DNA of 64,000 nt from Cricetibacter osteomyelitidis (GCF_004340985.1 NZ_SLYB01000008.1:43412-107411); one strand, 5' to 3'; shown: positions 1 through 8,764, counted from the first letter of the stretch. Numbers and translations are program-made. The notes: generated by a model from the letters alone, not told the origin.

Positions 1-468
1 TTTGAACATTCCAGCAGTATGCAAAAAAATGACGATGCAATTTTACATATTCAAAATAAATTACGTCAGGATCCCAATAACGGTGAAAACTGGTTTGAAT
101 TAGGTCAGCTTTATATGTACAACAACGAGTTTGAACATGCACTCACCGCTTTCGGCAATGCGGAAGGCTTACTCGGCAGCCGTTCGGATATTCTCAGTGC
201 CGCCGCCGCTTCCTTATATTATCAAAACGGTCAGCGGCTAAATACATTAGCGTTAAACTTACTCAATGCCGCACTGGAAAAAGATCCGAAAAATACTGCT
301 GCATTATCCTTACTCGCATCCGATGCCTTTCTACAAACCGATTACCGCAAAGCCTTGCAAATCTGGCAGCAAATTCTAGACAGCGGCTACACCGATGTAG
401 ATCGTCGGGCGATTATTCAAAGTATGCAAATGGCAGAAATGTTGCAAAGTGCGAGAAATAAACAATGA
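1..468 (+). CDS. NrfG/CcmH-like TPR cytochrome c biogenesis protein, 5' partial
   Basis: The reading frame is open from the left edge of the window, so the first ATG at 19 is probably internal and the gene starts outside. About 150 residues are visible, made of helical tetratricopeptide repeats (for example the stretch NWFELGQLYMYNNEFEHAL). Proteins of this type (NrfG, or the C-terminal part of CcmH/CcmI) act in the periplasm with heme lyase subunits to attach heme to apocytochromes. The stop codon overlaps the start of the next gene as ATGA, so the two are translationally coupled. In H. influenzae an nrfG-like gene also precedes the HI0933 flavoprotein gene, which supports the call. The exact subfamily cannot be settled without the missing N-terminus. 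Confidence 0.7.
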   Translation, partial: FEHSSSMQKNDDAILHIQNKLRQDPNNGENWFELGQLYMYNNEFEHALTAFGNAEGLLGSRSDILSAAAASLYYQNGQRLNTLALNLLNAALEKDPKNTAALSLLASDAFLQTDYRKALQIWQQILDSGYTDVDRRAIIQSMQMAEMLQSARNKQ

Positions 469-1658
469 AAACGGATGTACTGATTATCGGAGCCGGTGCA
501 GCCGGTTTATTCTGTGCCGCTCAAATTGCCAAGTGCGGTTGTTCTGTAACTATTTTGGATAACGGTAAAAAAATCGGACGGAAAATTTTAATGTCCGGTG
601 GCGGGTTTTGTAATTTCACCAATATGGATGTGACCTCAAAGCATTATCTCAGCCAAAATCCCCATTTTGTGAAATCGGCACTGGCTCGCTATACCCAATG
701 GAATTTTATCGCTATGGTCGCCGAAAACGATATTCCCTATCATGAAAAAGAACTGGGGCAGCTGTTTTGCGATAACGGTGCGGAAGATATTGTGAATATG
801 CTGAAAAACCAATGTGATCAGCATAATGTAAACATCTGCTTACGCAGTGAAGTCAGTGTAATTGAAAAAACGGAAAACGGTTTTAAGGTGCAAGCGAACA
901 AACAGACTTGGCAATGCGAAAAATTAGTGATCGCTACCGGCGGTTTGTCTATGCCGGGATTAGGAGCAACGCCTTTCGGTTATCAAGTTGCGGAACAATT
1001 CGGCATTAACGTGATTGCACCGAGAGCCAGTCTTGTGCCTTTCACCTATCGGGAAAATGACAAATATCTGACCGCACTTGCCGGCGTTTCGTTGTCGGTG
1101 TCTGTCAGCACCAATCTGCAAAACTTTCAGCATAATATGCTGTTTACTCACCGCGGCTTGTCAGGCCCTGCCATCTTGCAGATTTCTAACTATTGGCAAC
1201 CCAATGAAAGTGTGGAAATCAATTTATTACCGACGTACAACATCACAGAATATTTGAATAAACAGCGTCAATCATCGCCGAAAATGCAGCTAAAAACCGC
1301 ATTAAGCCATTTATTGCCGAAAAAATTAGTAGAATTGTGGCTGGAACAAAAACTAATTCAAGATGATGTACTGGCACAACTAAGCAAAGTGCGGTTAAAA
1401 AATTTAGAAAATTTAATCCATCACTGGCAATTCGTCCCAAACGGCACGGAAGGCTATCGCACCGCGGAAGTCACTCAAGGCGGTGTTGACACCACTGAAA
1501 TTTCATCAAAAACTATGGAAGCCAATAACGTCAAAGGGTTATATTTTATCGGTGAAGTGTTAGATGTCACCGGCTGGCTCGGCGGTTATAACTTCCAATG
1601 GGCGTGGTCATCAGCTTATGCTTGTGCAACGAGCATTACCGATAAATTAAGATTGTGA
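465..1658 (+). CDS. HI0933-like (YhiN/BaiN family) FAD-dependent oxidoreductase
   Basis: This 397-residue flavoprotein has an N-terminal Rossmann FAD motif, GAGAAG at residues 9-14. It also has the family block GRKILMSGGGFCNFTN near residue 40 and the C-terminal block GEVLDVTGWLGGYNFQWAWSSA, in which the second FAD contact lies. The Pfam family is named after the H. influenzae protein HI0933. Members are soluble flavoproteins; some reduce bile-acid intermediates in gut bacteria, but the substrate in Pasteurellaceae is not known. The start codon overlaps the upstream stop (ATGA). The last 12 bases overlap the end of the convergent pabA gene. Confidence 0.88.
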   Translation: MKTDVLIIGAGAAGLFCAAQIAKCGCSVTILDNGKKIGRKILMSGGGFCNFTNMDVTSKHYLSQNPHFVKSALARYTQWNFIAMVAENDIPYHEKELGQLFCDNGAEDIVNMLKNQCDQHNVNICLRSEVSVIEKTENGFKVQANKQTWQCEKLVIATGGLSMPGLGATPFGYQVAEQFGINVIAPRASLVPFTYRENDKYLTALAGVSLSVSVSTNLQNFQHNMLFTHRGLSGPAILQISNYWQPNESVEINLLPTYNITEYLNKQRQSSPKMQLKTALSHLLPKKLVELWLEQKLIQDDVLAQLSKVRLKNLENLIHHWQFVPNGTEGYRTAEVTQGGVDTTEISSKTMEANNVKGLYFIGEVLDVTGWLGGYNFQWAWSSAYACATSITDKLRL

Positions 1659-2216
1659 TAACCAATTCTCCAGCATTTCCCGTCCGAATTGTGTAATAAA
1701 CGATTCGGGATGAAATTGTACACCGTAAATCGGCAGCGTTTTGTGTTGCATTGCCATCACAATTTCATCCTGACAAGTGGCGGTGATTTGTAAATCTTGC
1801 GGAAAATCGACCGCACTTACCGCCCATGAATGATATAAACCGATATCAAATTGTTTTGGTAATCCTTTAAATAATAAAGAATTTTTGTTTACAGTAAGCA
1901 ATCCTTCTTGACCATGGCGGACGTGGTTTAAGTTATACAGCACGCCACCGAAAAATTCGCACAGCATTTGATGACCCAAGCACACGCCTAGAATAGATTT
2001 TTCTCGGTGATATTTTTCTAATATTTCAAACGTTTGCGGATAGGCTTTCGGCACATCCGGGCCGGGTGAAATTAATAAATGGCTGTAATTCGTCACTTCC
2101 GTCACACTCACCAGCTCCACCGCTTTAACAGTAAAATCCACAGATAATTTTCGCAATAAATCCACCAAATTATAAGTGAAAGAATCGTGATTATCGATTA
2201 GTAAGAGTTTTTTCAT
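1647..2216 (-). CDS. pabA: Aminodeoxychorismate synthase, glutamine amidotransferase component (PabA)
   Basis: This is a class I glutamine amidotransferase of 189 residues. The nucleophile is Cys79 in GVCLGHQ and the other triad members are His169 and Glu171 in FHPES. The subunit releases ammonia from glutamine for PabB, which makes 4-amino-4-deoxychorismate for folate. The same fold serves anthranilate synthase (TrpG), but the immediate neighbours are pabB and a pabC-like gene and no trp gene is present, so the folate role is favoured. The start overlaps the stop of the upstream aminotransferase gene as ATGA. The 3' end runs 12 bases into the convergent flavoprotein gene. Confidence 0.9.
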   Translation of the reverse strand: MKKLLLIDNHDSFTYNLVDLLRKLSVDFTVKAVELVSVTEVTNYSHLLISPGPDVPKAYPQTFEILEKYHREKSILGVCLGHQMLCEFFGGVLYNLNHVRHGQEGLLTVNKNSLLFKGLPKQFDIGLYHSWAVSAVDFPQDLQITATCQDEIVMAMQHKTLPIYGVQFHPESFITQFGREMLENWLSQS

Positions 2217-2785
2217 TCATCCAGTCCGTTCATTGCGTTAATTAATCTGATTTCATCAAATAAATCCAATTCTTTCAAAGGGATATGCCGTAATTGAATT
2301 TTTTGTTGCTGTAATAATCGTTCCCGTTGCGTACCCTGCAACAAAGGGGTATCCGGTGTAAACCACTCGCCTTGGCGTTTTAAAATCAGATTTCCGATAG
2401 TACAATCAGTGATCATTCCTTGTTTGATGAGCATAATTTCATCGGACTGTCCCCGCTTTTCATATAATTGATTTAATAAAGTACGGTCGGAAAATTTTAA
2501 ATTATAGCGAATCTCGTCGCAAATCACTGGTTGAAAGGTACGAATATACCGTTTTTTATAAGGAAAAAATTGGATTTGTTGACTGTATTGGTTGTAATCA
2601 ATACGGCAACGTACCAATTCATTGCTCGGAAGTGCGGTGGGATTTGCCAAAATTTCCGCTAGATTCACCGCACTTTCCGCCAAACCGTAAAATTCAAATA
2701 AAGACTTTTCATAGCGCGCCTGATGATACGCCAAATTCTGCGGTTTACCATTAATAAAGGCTATGGTTTCAAATAATGGGTACAT
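2213..2785 (-). CDS. Aminotransferase class IV, probable aminodeoxychorismate lyase (PabC-like)
   Basis: The protein has about 190 residues and belongs to the PLP-dependent fold-type IV family. It sits between pabB and pabA, where the 4-amino-4-deoxychorismate lyase that releases p-aminobenzoate is expected. I start it at the ATG at 2785 (MYPLFETIAF). A longer frame starts at 2851, but it would overlap pabB by more than 80 bases and adds residues unlike the family. With the chosen start the overlap with pabB is 17 bases, and the stop overlaps pabA as ATGA. It is shorter than E. coli PabC (269 residues) and looks like the short Haemophilus version. The lyase function is inferred from context. 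Confidence 0.78.
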   Translation of the reverse strand: MYPLFETIAFINGKPQNLAYHQARYEKSLFEFYGLAESAVNLAEILANPTALPSNELVRCRIDYNQYSQQIQFFPYKKRYIRTFQPVICDEIRYNLKFSDRTLLNQLYEKRGQSDEIMLIKQGMITDCTIGNLILKRQGEWFTPDTPLLQGTQRERLLQQQKIQLRHIPLKELDLFDEIRLINAMNGLDE

Positions 2786-3698
2786 AAACTTTCTGCAATA
2801 ATTCCTGATATTCTGCTTCACATTGGCTTTGAGCGGTAATACCGCCGCCACTGCGGAATTGTAAGCCCTGGGCGGTTTGTTCTATGTAGCGGATCGCCAC
2901 GGCACTGTATAGGTTTTCGCCGTCAAAAATACCGAATATCCCGCTGTAATAACCCCGTGCTTGCTGTTCCGCCTGCCGAATGATTTGTACGGTTTTTTCT
3001 TTCGGAGCACCGCTTATTGAACCTGCCGGCAATAAAGGCAGAATAAAGGATAACGGATCATTCCGCCAATTTTCCGGCAGTTCGCCGCGAATTTCCGAAC
3101 TTGTCTGCAAGATCGAACCATTTTCCGTGTTGATTTTATCGATATAACGAAATTTGGTCACTTCAATATTTTTTGCGGTCATTGCCAGATCGTTTCGCAT
3201 TAAATCCACAATTGTATTGTGTTCCCACTGCTCTTTTGTTGAATTGATAAGCTGCTCGTAGGCATTCGGCAAATCTGCGTCAATCGTGCCTTTCATTGGG
3301 TAAGTGTAAATATGATTTCCTGTCATTTTTACAAAACATTCCGGTGAAAAACAGACAAATTCATTTTTAAACAATAGTTTATAAGGTGCGGTGGTTTTCT
3401 GAAAAATTTGTTGTAAATTATAATTGGTGCTAATCGGTGTCGGGTAAGTCAGATTGAGCAAATAAGTATTACCAAAATGCAGATTTTGTTGCACGATTTT
3501 AAAGCCTTGCCGATATTGCTCGTAAGGCATTGGATTTTTCTGCAAATAAAATAGCGCTGTCGGTAAATCACATTGCCAGTCAACGTTTGTATTGCCTAAA
3601 ATATCAAAAAACACACCGCACTTTGCCGCCTCGTTCAGCGGTATGATTTGCGGTTTTTGTTGTTCAAAATCAATAAGAAAGAAAAAGGGTTTTGTCAT
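2769..3698 (-). CDS. pabB: Aminodeoxychorismate synthase component I (PabB)
   Basis: This 309-residue chorismate-binding enzyme carries the family blocks PAGSISGAPKEK and FRSGGGITAQSQCEAEY near its C-terminus. These hold the magnesium and chorismate ligands. It is much shorter than E. coli PabB (453 residues) and lacks most of the N-terminal subdomain, as in other Haemophilus-type PabB proteins. It uses ammonia from PabA to aminate chorismate. The start lies one base after the ogt stop codon and the end overlaps pabC, so the whole run is probably one transcript. An uptake signal spans the ogt stop codon just upstream. Confidence 0.9.
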   Translation of the reverse strand: MTKPFFFLIDFEQQKPQIIPLNEAAKCGVFFDILGNTNVDWQCDLPTALFYLQKNPMPYEQYRQGFKIVQQNLHFGNTYLLNLTYPTPISTNYNLQQIFQKTTAPYKLLFKNEFVCFSPECFVKMTGNHIYTYPMKGTIDADLPNAYEQLINSTKEQWEHNTIVDLMRNDLAMTAKNIEVTKFRYIDKINTENGSILQTSSEIRGELPENWRNDPLSFILPLLPAGSISGAPKEKTVQIIRQAEQQARGYYSGIFGIFDGENLYSAVAIRYIEQTAQGLQFRSGGGITAQSQCEAEYQELLQKVYVPII

Positions 3699-3699
3699 A

Positions 3700-4245
3700 T
3701 TAAGTGCGGTATTTTTTCAATAATTTTTGTTTTACAAATTCCACGCCTTTATCCACAAACGTGATATTCTCCAGTTGTAATAAATAGCGTTTGGCAGGTA
3801 ATCCTCCGCCAAATCCGGTAAGCTCGCGGGTTTTGCCTAATACGCGGTGGCAAGGAATAATAATGCTGATAGGATTGCTTCCCACGGCTCCGCCTACCGC
3901 CCGTACCGCTTTCGGATTTTGAATTTGGTTAGCTAATTCGCCATAGGTGTTGGTTTCGCCGTAAGGAATTTGCAATAATGCCCGCCAGATACGTTGTTGA
4001 AATGCTGTGCCTTGCGGTGCTAAAGGAATATCCGCAAAAGTCTCCGGTTCACCGTTAAAATAACGGGTCAAGGCGTTTTTCACAGTTATAAATACTTCCA
4101 GTTCATTGTTTTCAATCCATTTAGGATTGAGCGTAGTTTGCTCGGCTTCAAAATCCAAGTTAGTCAGTTTGTTGTCTTTCGCCAACATTAATAACCGCCC
4201 CACCGGTGACGGAAAATAGCTATAATAAATTTCGCTCATTGTCAT
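3700..4245 (-). CDS. ogt: Methylated-DNA--protein-cysteine methyltransferase
   Basis: This 181-residue suicide DNA repair protein takes the methyl group from O6-methylguanine onto Cys132 in the PCHRV motif. The helix-turn-helix part (AFQQRIWRALLQIPYGETNTYGEL) precedes the active site, and the stretch after it, including GFGGG, matches the family. The length is that of Ogt and it lacks the AraC-like Ada domain. The start could be the ATG at 4245 or the one six bases downstream. Both lie behind GGGA, so the choice is open. It is the first gene of the minus-strand run ending in pabA, and a terminator separates it from fadL upstream. Confidence 0.92.
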   Translation of the reverse strand: MTMSEIYYSYFPSPVGRLLMLAKDNKLTNLDFEAEQTTLNPKWIENNELEVFITVKNALTRYFNGEPETFADIPLAPQGTAFQQRIWRALLQIPYGETNTYGELANQIQNPKAVRAVGGAVGSNPISIIIPCHRVLGKTRELTGFGGGLPAKRYLLQLENITFVDKGVEFVKQKLLKKYRT

Positions 4246-4254
4246 TAATTCCCA

Positions 4255-4281
4255 TTAAAAAAGCACCCGCTCAGGGTGCTT
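4255..4281 (-). terminator. Rho-independent terminator after fadL/ompP1
   Basis: An 8-bp stem AAGCACCC/GGGTGCTT with a 5-base loop lies at 4261-4281. Read on the minus strand it is followed by a run of six T. It lies between the stop of the outer membrane protein gene and the start of ogt, so it ends the fadL transcript. Confidence 0.85.
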
Positions 4282-4304
4282 ATTATGCGATATTTTTTAT
4301 GAAA

Positions 4305-5597
4305 TTAGAAACGATAGTTTAGGTTTAAACCGTAAAGGTTTGCATGTGCCCGGCTTGTATAATCGGCTTCAATCGTTAAACCTTCTAAAATAGTTTTACG
4401 TTCCTTAAATGTTGTTTTCGACCCTATTAAATGCGCGTAGCCAAAATCGACTGACAGATTCGGGGTAAAGTGGTAAGTTGCCCCTAAACTGTACCAGGTA
4501 CGATCCGTATCCGGAATAGAAGCACTTTCATATTCGCCTACCGCGGCTTCATCAAAAGCAATACCTGCACGTAATGTTAATTTCTCATTCACATCATAGG
4601 TTGCACCTAAAGCAATACGGGTATTATCCGTATAATTTTCGGTTTTTCGGAATGCCGTTAAGCCCGAATCATAAGTACCGTGCAATTCTTTAAAACGAGA
4701 CCATTCCGTATATTTAATACTATAATGCATGGCGAATTTATCCGTCATTTGGTGATAGCCGGAAAACTCCCAATATGCCGGAAGATTTAAAGTTAATCTG
4801 CCTACATCATAATACGCATAAGGGAAGCCCCTTGTTTTTGGCTGATAGCTAAAAGCATTATTATCTTTAAAATCAAGATCAATGTACGAGTGATATGCTA
4901 AACCGAAACGGTTACGTTCATTAATTTCATAAACCAAACCGGCATTCCAACCGAATCCCCAGGCATTACCCTTTAAATGAACCATAACATCGGATGGCTT
5001 TATTGGAAGTGCTGGAGATAAAATACCGGCCGTTCGTTCAATTTCAGCTTGAGCATAAACCGCATTCAGACCAATACCCGCGCTCCAGCCTTTAGAGATT
5101 TTATATGAACCGCTTAAGTTAAAATTAAGCGCGGTCAGATCAGTTTTACCACCAAATATACCGGCTGCATAGGTGCCGTCATATTCGCTTTTTAAACCGA
5201 AATTGACATTCATTCCGCCACCGATAGCAAAACGATCATTAATCGGATGAACAATATAGAAATTTGGCACTAAAGCACCGGGGATGACATTATCATTACC
5301 AGCATCTCTAGCAGGATATCCTGACCGCTTCAGAACTTTAGTCTTTCCGGATAATTTAATACTCGAATCGACATAAACGCCACCCACAGAAAATTCTGTT
5401 TTATCAAATTGAGCCATTAATGCCGGGTTGGTGGCAACCACTGATGCGTTATCTGCGATAGCGGCTTCACCGGAATAAGCCCGACCTAAACCTGAAGTTG
5501 AAATCTCTGCCAATTGAAATGCGGAAGCATGAGCTCTGCCCGCTGCACCTATCAATATCCAAGAAAATAATGTTTTACAAAGTAAATTCTTTTTCAT
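4305..5597 (-). CDS. fadL: FadL/OmpP1 family long-chain fatty acid outer membrane transporter
   Basis: This 430-residue beta-barrel begins with a signal peptide of about 25 residues, cut near RAHA|SAFQLAE. The mature start, SAFQLAEISTSGLGRAYSGEAAIADNASVVATNPAL, is the typical FadL hatch region with the NPA motif. The protein ends in a C-terminal phenylalanine (LNYRF), the assembly signal for the outer membrane. In Haemophilus the homologue is major outer membrane protein P1. It should admit long-chain fatty acids and other hydrophobic compounds. Divergent yfcZ and a FadR-like operator lie upstream, the same neighbourhood as fadL-yfcZ in E. coli. It is monocistronic, with its own terminator. 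Confidence 0.93.
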   Translation of the reverse strand: MKKNLLCKTLFSWILIGAAGRAHASAFQLAEISTSGLGRAYSGEAAIADNASVVATNPALMAQFDKTEFSVGGVYVDSSIKLSGKTKVLKRSGYPARDAGNDNVIPGALVPNFYIVHPINDRFAIGGGMNVNFGLKSEYDGTYAAGIFGGKTDLTALNFNLSGSYKISKGWSAGIGLNAVYAQAEIERTAGILSPALPIKPSDVMVHLKGNAWGFGWNAGLVYEINERNRFGLAYHSYIDLDFKDNNAFSYQPKTRGFPYAYYDVGRLTLNLPAYWEFSGYHQMTDKFAMHYSIKYTEWSRFKELHGTYDSGLTAFRKTENYTDNTRIALGATYDVNEKLTLRAGIAFDEAAVGEYESASIPDTDRTWYSLGATYHFTPNLSVDFGYAHLIGSKTTFKERKTILEGLTIEADYTSRAHANLYGLNLNYRF

Positions 5598-5696
5598 AGA
5601 AAAATTCCCTAAAAGTTAAAAATTTTTTAAAAACCAAGAAGTTAGGATTCTAGTGAACATCCCAATTTGGAGCAAATAAAATTTAATAAATGATCG

Positions 5697-5713
5697 CCCT
5701 GCTCCGACCAGTT
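5697..5713. promoter_or_regulatory. FadR-like operator between fadL and yfcZ
   Basis: The 17 bases CCCTGCTCCGACCAGTT match the enterobacterial FadR operator AACTGGTCCGACCAGTT at 14 of 17 positions, with the right half perfect. The site lies about 100 bp upstream of fadL and about 90 bp upstream of yfcZ. In E. coli fadL is repressed by FadR at similar sites. Binding in this organism is inferred. Confidence 0.7.
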
Positions 5714-5801
5714 ATAGCGATATATACTGAAAAAAGTATAAAACACCGACAATTTTTGTTAGAATAATTCAAATTTTCAATAAAGCCAGAAGGAATAAAA
5801 T

Positions 5802-6095
5802 ATGAGCAAACCATTACAATGTAAAGCTGAAGAAGCGAAAGTATGCTGTTGTGTCGATGTGGGTACAGTGATTGATAACAGCGATTGTGCGGTCGATTTT
5901 GAACAAGTTTATGCCACCGAGCAAGACGCTCAAACCGCATTGGCGTATTTAACCGAGAAAGCAAATGAAGCCGCCGCTGATCCAATCGAAATTAGCAGCA
6001 CAATTAAAGCAGTTGAAGGCGGTTATCAATTAACGGCAAACTTCGCTTTTGAATATCAGGCGGAAAGTATGATCTTCCAACTTTCCACTCGTTAA
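5802..6095 (+). CDS. yfcZ: YfcZ/YiiS family protein (DUF406)
   Basis: This small acidic protein of 97 residues has a cysteine cluster near the N-terminus (KVCCCVDVGTVID). It matches the YfcZ/YiiS (DUF406) family in length and in its conserved start and C-terminal strand region (GGYQLTANFAFEYQAESMIFQLSTR). The function is unknown. In E. coli yfcZ lies divergently next to fadL, and the same arrangement is seen here. A good ribosome-binding site (AGAAGGAAT) precedes the ATG. Sharing the FadR-like site with fadL suggests a link to lipid supply, but that is inference. Confidence 0.85.
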   Translation: MSKPLQCKAEEAKVCCCVDVGTVIDNSDCAVDFEQVYATEQDAQTALAYLTEKANEAAADPIEISSTIKAVEGGYQLTANFAFEYQAESMIFQLSTR

Positions 6096-6111
6096 TTTAA
6101 AAATTTTGTAA

Positions 6112-6149
6112 AAAAATACCGCACTTAAGCAATTAAATGCGGTATTTTT
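6112..6149. terminator. Bidirectional terminator between yfcZ and pfkA
   Basis: Inverted arms AAAAATACCGCA (6112-6123) and TGCGGTATTTTT (6138-6149) flank a 14-base loop, with A and T tracts at the ends. It sits between two convergent genes and can end both. The left arm contains an uptake signal (ACCGCACTT). Confidence 0.8.
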
Positions 6150-6163
6150 CTTCGTTCATCGGA

Positions 6164-7129
6164 TTAGAATAACTGTTTCGCTTTTTCCAATAATTTATGG
6201 TTAAACGGGTGCTTCATGTTATTAATCGCGTCAATGATATCGTGATGCACCAATTCTTCGTTTTGAATACCCACACAATAACCGGCTTTACCTTGCAATA
6301 GCAATTCAACGGCGTAGATACCCATGCGGGAAGCTAAAATACGGTCGAAAGCACAAGGCGAACCGCCGCGTTGTACGTGACCTAATACGGTTGCCCGGGT
6401 TTCATGTTTAATGCGCTCTTCAATTTCTTTCGCCAGTTCGTTTACATCGGTCATATTTTCAGTAATTGCAATAATCGCATGACGTTTACCTTTAGCAAAA
6501 CTTTCTTCGATTTCACGAATCAATTCTTCGCGGCTGAAATCCACTTCCGGCACGATGATATATTCGCAACCACCGGCGATACCAGCCGCTAAAGTTAAAT
6601 CACCGCGATTACGTCCCATAATTTCTACGATAGAAATTCGTTGATGTGAACTACAAGTATCACGTAAACGGTCGATAGCTTCCACTGCCGTGTTTAACGC
6701 GGTTTGATAACCGATAGTATAATCCGTGCCCGCAACATCATTATCGATCGTTCCCGGTAATCCGATACAAGGGAAACCGTGTTCTTCCGTTAATAATTTA
6801 GCGCCGGTGTATGAACCGTCACCACCAATCACCACTAACGCGTCAATTTCATGAGAACGTAAAACATCCGCACATTTTGACCGCACTTCCGGATTTTTGA
6901 ACTCCGGGAAACGTGCAGAGCCTAAAAATGTGCCGCCGTGCGTAATCACATCAGAGACGCTAAAACGATTTAATTGTTTGATATTATTATGGTATAAACC
7001 GTAATAACCATCGTAAATACCATATACTTCCAAGCCCTTTGACAACGCAGTACGAACCACACCACGGATCGCAGCATTCATCCCCGGAGCATCGCCCCCA
7101 CTGGTTAACACAGCTATTTTCTTAATCAT
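6164..7129 (-). CDS. pfkA: 6-phosphofructokinase I
   Basis: This 321-residue ATP-dependent phosphofructokinase phosphorylates fructose 6-phosphate in the committed step of glycolysis. Visible features are the N-terminal ATP-binding loop [15 protein letters not shown], the GGDGS motif at residues 102-106, and TIDND with the catalytic aspartate at about 129. The allosteric-site residues of the E. coli type also appear to be present (for example HVQRGGSP). The length is that of E. coli PfkA (320). It is transcribed alone: a leader of about 70 bases with a TATAAT box lies upstream and a shared terminator downstream. Confidence 0.96.
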   Translation of the reverse strand: MIKKIAVLTSGGDAPGMNAAIRGVVRTALSKGLEVYGIYDGYYGLYHNNIKQLNRFSVSDVITHGGTFLGSARFPEFKNPEVRSKCADVLRSHEIDALVVIGGDGSYTGAKLLTEEHGFPCIGLPGTIDNDVAGTDYTIGYQTALNTAVEAIDRLRDTCSSHQRISIVEIMGRNRGDLTLAAGIAGGCEYIIVPEVDFSREELIREIEESFAKGKRHAIIAITENMTDVNELAKEIEERIKHETRATVLGHVQRGGSPCAFDRILASRMGIYAVELLLQGKAGYCVGIQNEELVHHDIIDAINNMKHPFNHKLLEKAKQLF

Positions 7130-7198
7130 AATTTATCCTTCGTTGATATATTTTAAAAAATTAAATAAATGCTTATTTATTGTCGCTAAGATTACACC

Positions 7199-7204
7199 AT
7201 TATA
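7199..7204 (-). promoter_or_regulatory. -10 box of the pfkA promoter
   Basis: A perfect TATAAT on the minus strand lies about 70 bases upstream of the pfkA start. The expected -35 position carries only a weak TAGTTT, so the promoter is a proposal. Confidence 0.45.
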
Positions 7205-7261
7205 GTTATCCGTACTAGAAAAAACTAAAAAAATTTACAAAAAAGCCCTGTAACTTTGATC

Positions 7262-8161
7262 TTATGCAAATTTATGTTTTCCCTCCGCCTTTACGACGCA
7301 GGTCGGTTCCTGATGAATCATAATATCCGACATCGGAAAAGCGGTGCTTAATTTACGCTCCACTCTGTCCGTAATATTATGTGCTTCAATAAAAGAAAGA
7401 TTATCGTCCAATTCCAAATGTAGTTGAATAAAACGGATCGCACCGGCTCGCCGAGTCCGTAAATCATGGATGCCAATCACGCTTTTGTCTTCTTGAGCAA
7501 TGCGTTCGATCAGACGAATTTCATGTTCAGGTAATGCAACATCCAGCAATAACTGAATGGCTTCAAACAACATTTTTGCCGCGTTTAACAAAATGTAACC
7601 CGCTATTAAAATAGCAAAAATGGCATCGGCACAGATAAAGCCCTGCATACTTAAAAGTAGGGAAATCAAAATGGCAAGGTTCATCAATAAGTCGGTTTGA
7701 TAATGCAGGCGATCCGCTTTAATTGCGGGGCTATCGGTTTGTTTAATCACCTTACGTTGATATATTACCAACACAAAAGTGGCGGCGATAGAAAATAAGG
7801 TAACTGCAATTCCCAGTTCGGAGTGCGGCAATTCAACGGGGGCATTTAAGCGATGGATGCCTTGTAATAACAAAAATATTGCCGAACCGGATATAAATGC
7901 ACTTTGAGCCAAAGAAGCCATTGATTCCGCTTTGCCATGACCGAACGAATGGTTATTATCTGCGGGCATAAGAGCAAAACGCAAGATCAACATACTGGTA
8001 AAAGAACTCAGTAAATCCAATAAGGAATCGGTGATAGAGGCCAACATACTCACGGATCCCGTTTTCCACCAAGCGACACCTTTTACCAAAACCAGTAAAA
8101 GTGCGGTGCAAATTGCGAAAATTGCAGCTCTGCGGACTTGTTTGGAATAGACTTCTTGCAT
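7262..8161 (-). CDS. fieF: Cation diffusion facilitator FieF (Fe2+/Zn2+ efflux)
   Basis: This inner-membrane cation/proton antiporter has 299 residues, against 300 in E. coli FieF. The metal site between the membrane helices is complete: Asp45, Asp49, His153 and Asp157. The second site, Asp68, His71 and His75 in ADNNHSFGH, is also present. The cytoplasmic C-terminal domain carries HDLRTR and the histidines of the dimer zinc site. It exports excess ferrous iron, zinc or cadmium. It follows the lipoprotein gene by 15 bases and is probably cotranscribed with it. Confidence 0.92.
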   Translation of the reverse strand: MQEVYSKQVRRAAIFAICTALLLVLVKGVAWWKTGSVSMLASITDSLLDLLSSFTSMLILRFALMPADNNHSFGHGKAESMASLAQSAFISGSAIFLLLQGIHRLNAPVELPHSELGIAVTLFSIAATFVLVIYQRKVIKQTDSPAIKADRLHYQTDLLMNLAILISLLLSMQGFICADAIFAILIAGYILLNAAKMLFEAIQLLLDVALPEHEIRLIERIAQEDKSVIGIHDLRTRRAGAIRFIQLHLELDDNLSFIEAHNITDRVERKLSTAFPMSDIMIHQEPTCVVKAEGKHKFA

Positions 8162-8176
8162 TGTTTATATCTTTAA

Positions 8177-8761
8177 TTAGGTCTTAGGCTTTACACACTG
8201 CCATTTCCAATCGGCTTGTTTTAATTTTGCCAATTCTTTATCGGCCACGTATTTTTTCAAATATCCGACCAATTTGTCCGATGACATTTGGCGGATTTTA
8301 CCGGTGCGGGCGACTTTTACCGAATACTGATACTGCACATAACCACAGCGATCAACATTTTTACCTTTTAATACATCCACCTGCCAACTTTTGTTCAGTT
8401 TGGTCGGTTTATAAATAATATAGCCGTATAAATAATCATTTTCCGTGTAAAGATTGTAGCTGTTTAAACCTGTCGGATGTTCGCCATAAATTTTTTTACG
8501 TAATGCAATCCGTTGTTGCAAATCCCGCTTTTGTTTATTTCGATCTAAAAATAATTCCACCGCACTTTGCCAATTTTGGGCGTTTTGCTTCGGCAACCAA
8601 TACACATAACGAGTCACATCAATCAAATCCCGATGTTTCCCCAAACGATAGGCTTTATTCTCATGAGTGATTTTTTTAGGCGCATCTAATTGTGTCGGTG
8701 GTGACTGCAATAGTGTACAACCGCTTAAAAACAATAGGCTTAGTAACAAATATTTTTTCAT
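8177..8761 (-). CDS. Uncharacterised lipoprotein
   Basis: This 194-residue protein has a lipoprotein signal sequence, MKKYLLLSLLFLSGC, with the lipidated cysteine at residue 15 and threonine at +2. That predicts sorting to the outer membrane. The mature part is basic and rich in tyrosine and lysine (for example YNLYTENDYLYGYIIYKPTKL), with two further cysteines near residues 138 and 189 that could form a disulfide. I do not recognise a functional family; it looks like a conserved Pasteurellaceae lipoprotein. It starts 3 bases after yaaA and ends 15 bases before fieF, so it belongs to the ung-yaaA-lipoprotein-fieF run. Confidence 0.8.
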   Translation of the reverse strand: MKKYLLLSLLFLSGCTLLQSPPTQLDAPKKITHENKAYRLGKHRDLIDVTRYVYWLPKQNAQNWQSAVELFLDRNKQKRDLQQRIALRKKIYGEHPTGLNSYNLYTENDYLYGYIIYKPTKLNKSWQVDVLKGKNVDRCGYVQYQYSVKVARTGKIRQMSSDKLVGYLKKYVADKELAKLKQADWKWQCVKPKT

Positions 8762-8764
8762 AAA

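Noticed and set aside
2786..2851. An N-terminal extension of the pabC-like gene
   Set aside because: It lies inside pabB and its residues do not fit the aminotransferase class IV start; the ATG at 2785 gives a normal overlap.
5683..5985. A 100-codon minus-strand frame overlapping yfcZ and the fadL upstream region
   Set aside because: It is antisense to a recognised gene and crosses the FadR-like site; no family features.
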